Positions 4,842 to 5,417 of a stretch of 5,417 nucleotides of DNA are shown here, in pieces. The stretch covers positions 1-5,417 of the forward strand of contig JAODMX010000523.1 of assembly GCA_025464735.1 (NCBI GenBank), given 5' to 3'. The position numbers and the translations under genes are program-made. This DNA comes from Frondihabitans sp. GTDB lineage: Bacteria; Actinomycetota; Actinomycetes; Actinomycetales; Microbacteriaceae. Below the pieces are notes generated by a model. The model made no database searches. It was not told the origin of the DNA and saw nothing but the letters and a program-made list of their open reading frames with translations. Positions within the stretch are counted from its first letter, which is position 1. The number at the start of each line of letters is the position of its first letter.

Positions 4842-5351
4842 ATGACCACTTCTCCTTCTTCTTCGCCCATCACCGTCTCACTTGCCACCGAGTCCGACCG
4901 CGCTGTGCTCGAACAGCTCTGGACGATGTTCCGCCACGAAATGTCGGCCTACTCCGGCGTGCTTCCGGATGCACATGGCCGGTTTCGGCAGGAACGCCTC
5001 GACAACGCTCTCGAGCGAGATGACTGGCGCGCCTACCTCATCCGTTTGGAGTCGACGCCGATCGGTCTCTGCATAGTTCGAGACCTGGGCTCGCCTGAGC
5101 AGGTCATCAGCAGCTTCTTCCTCGTGAAGGCGGCACGTGGATCCGGATACGGTCGAACGGCGGTTCGAGCCGTGACGGCCCAGCATCGAGGACGCTGGGC
5201 CGTGGCTTTCCAAGACGCCAACACGGCTGCGGTCGCCTTCTGGCGAACCATCGCTGCGGATGCTGATCCGACCTGGACGAGCGAGCACGTGAGCGTCGCC
5301 GGACGACCGGACCTCCCGGCCGACTCATGGATCCGTTTCCAGGTGCGCTAG
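4842..5351 (+). CDS. GNAT-family N-acetyltransferase (COG5628-like)
   Basis: The 169-residue protein has the GNAT fold. A helical N-terminal part (15-60) and the strand YLIRLESTPIGLCIVRD (65-81) precede motif A SSFFLVKAARGSGYGRTAVRAV (90-111), with RGSGYG (99-104) as the acetyl-CoA pyrophosphate loop. Motif B is RGRWAVAFQDANTAAVAFW (116-134), with the Asn and Phe-Trp typical of predicted acetyltransferases of the COG5628 type. The substrate is unknown. The ATG at 4842 is supported by GGAGG 9 bases upstream, but this site is locked in the hairpin at 4807-4836, so expression is likely controlled at the RNA level. The protein starts with a Ser-rich, probably disordered, dozen residues. No partner gene follows within the window. 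Confidence 0.87.
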   Translation: MTTSPSSSPITVSLATESDRAVLEQLWTMFRHEMSAYSGVLPDAHGRFRQERLDNALERDDWRAYLIRLESTPIGLCIVRDLGSPEQVISSFFLVKAARGSGYGRTAVRAVTAQHRGRWAVAFQDANTAAVAFWRTIAADADPTWTSEHVSVAGRPDLPADSWIRFQVR

Positions 5352-5417
5352 TCGAGCCTGGGCCGCCTCCCCGTTCGGTCATCTTCGTGGTGGGTTCGGA
5401 ACGATCTGCTGTGGGGA

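Noticed and set aside
4694..5023. Plus-strand open frame running through the hairpin and the second GNAT gene
   Set aside because: It overlaps the GNAT gene in a different frame and has no domain; its only plausible inner start (near 4797) lacks support.
5352..5417. Possible gene or terminator at the right edge
   Set aside because: No open frame with support, no hairpin and no promoter could be recognised in these 66 bases.

Overview
The window is GC-rich DNA with GTG starts, several genes that lack a Shine-Dalgarno sequence but have a -10-like TANNNT hexamer just upstream, and protein families common in high-GC Gram-positives. I infer an actinobacterium (Actinomycetota), perhaps order Micrococcales; the genus cannot be fixed from the sequence. 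No tRNA, rRNA, CRISPR array, insertion sequence or phage gene was seen.

Left part (1-1265, minus strand): a sugar kinase of the dihydroxyacetone/erythrulose kinase family, with a complete DAK1 (DhaK) domain. A TAG codon ends the frame just where the DAK2 (DhaL) domain begins. The same frame continues beyond the TAG with the DhaL nucleotide-binding motif and runs off the window edge, so a fused two-domain kinase seems to be split by one nonsense codon. Upstream lie a strong ribosome binding site and a palindrome typical of GntR/FadR-type operators.

Middle part (1350-2928): a probable leaderless nucleotidyltransferase gene (+) converges on a MarR-family regulator gene (-). The regulator is transcribed divergently from a small VOC-fold (glyoxalase/bleomycin-resistance-like) gene (+). 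The 63-bp marR/VOC intergenic region carries two near-identical palindromes. One fills the spacer of a good promoter for the VOC gene and the other covers its expected transcription start. This is the most self-explanatory regulatory unit in the window. A hairpin follows the VOC gene.

Right part (3073-5351): a protein-kinase-like gene is broken into two overlapping frames, most simply by one extra G in a G run. It converges on a GNAT acetyltransferase gene (-). A second GNAT gene (+) is divergent from the first. Its start codon lies a few bases after a 12-bp hairpin followed by a U-rich tract, and the 3' arm of that hairpin contains the Shine-Dalgarno sequence. The last 66 bases (5352-5417) hold nothing I can support.

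Apart from the MarR/VOC pair the genes do not form one pathway. A sugar kinase sits beside several single-gene enzymes of small-molecule-modifying families (nucleotidyltransferase, VOC, kinase-fold, two GNATs), which looks like accessory territory. Two of the seven main genes are interrupted, by a nonsense codon and a frameshift, so either local decay or sequencing error should be considered.
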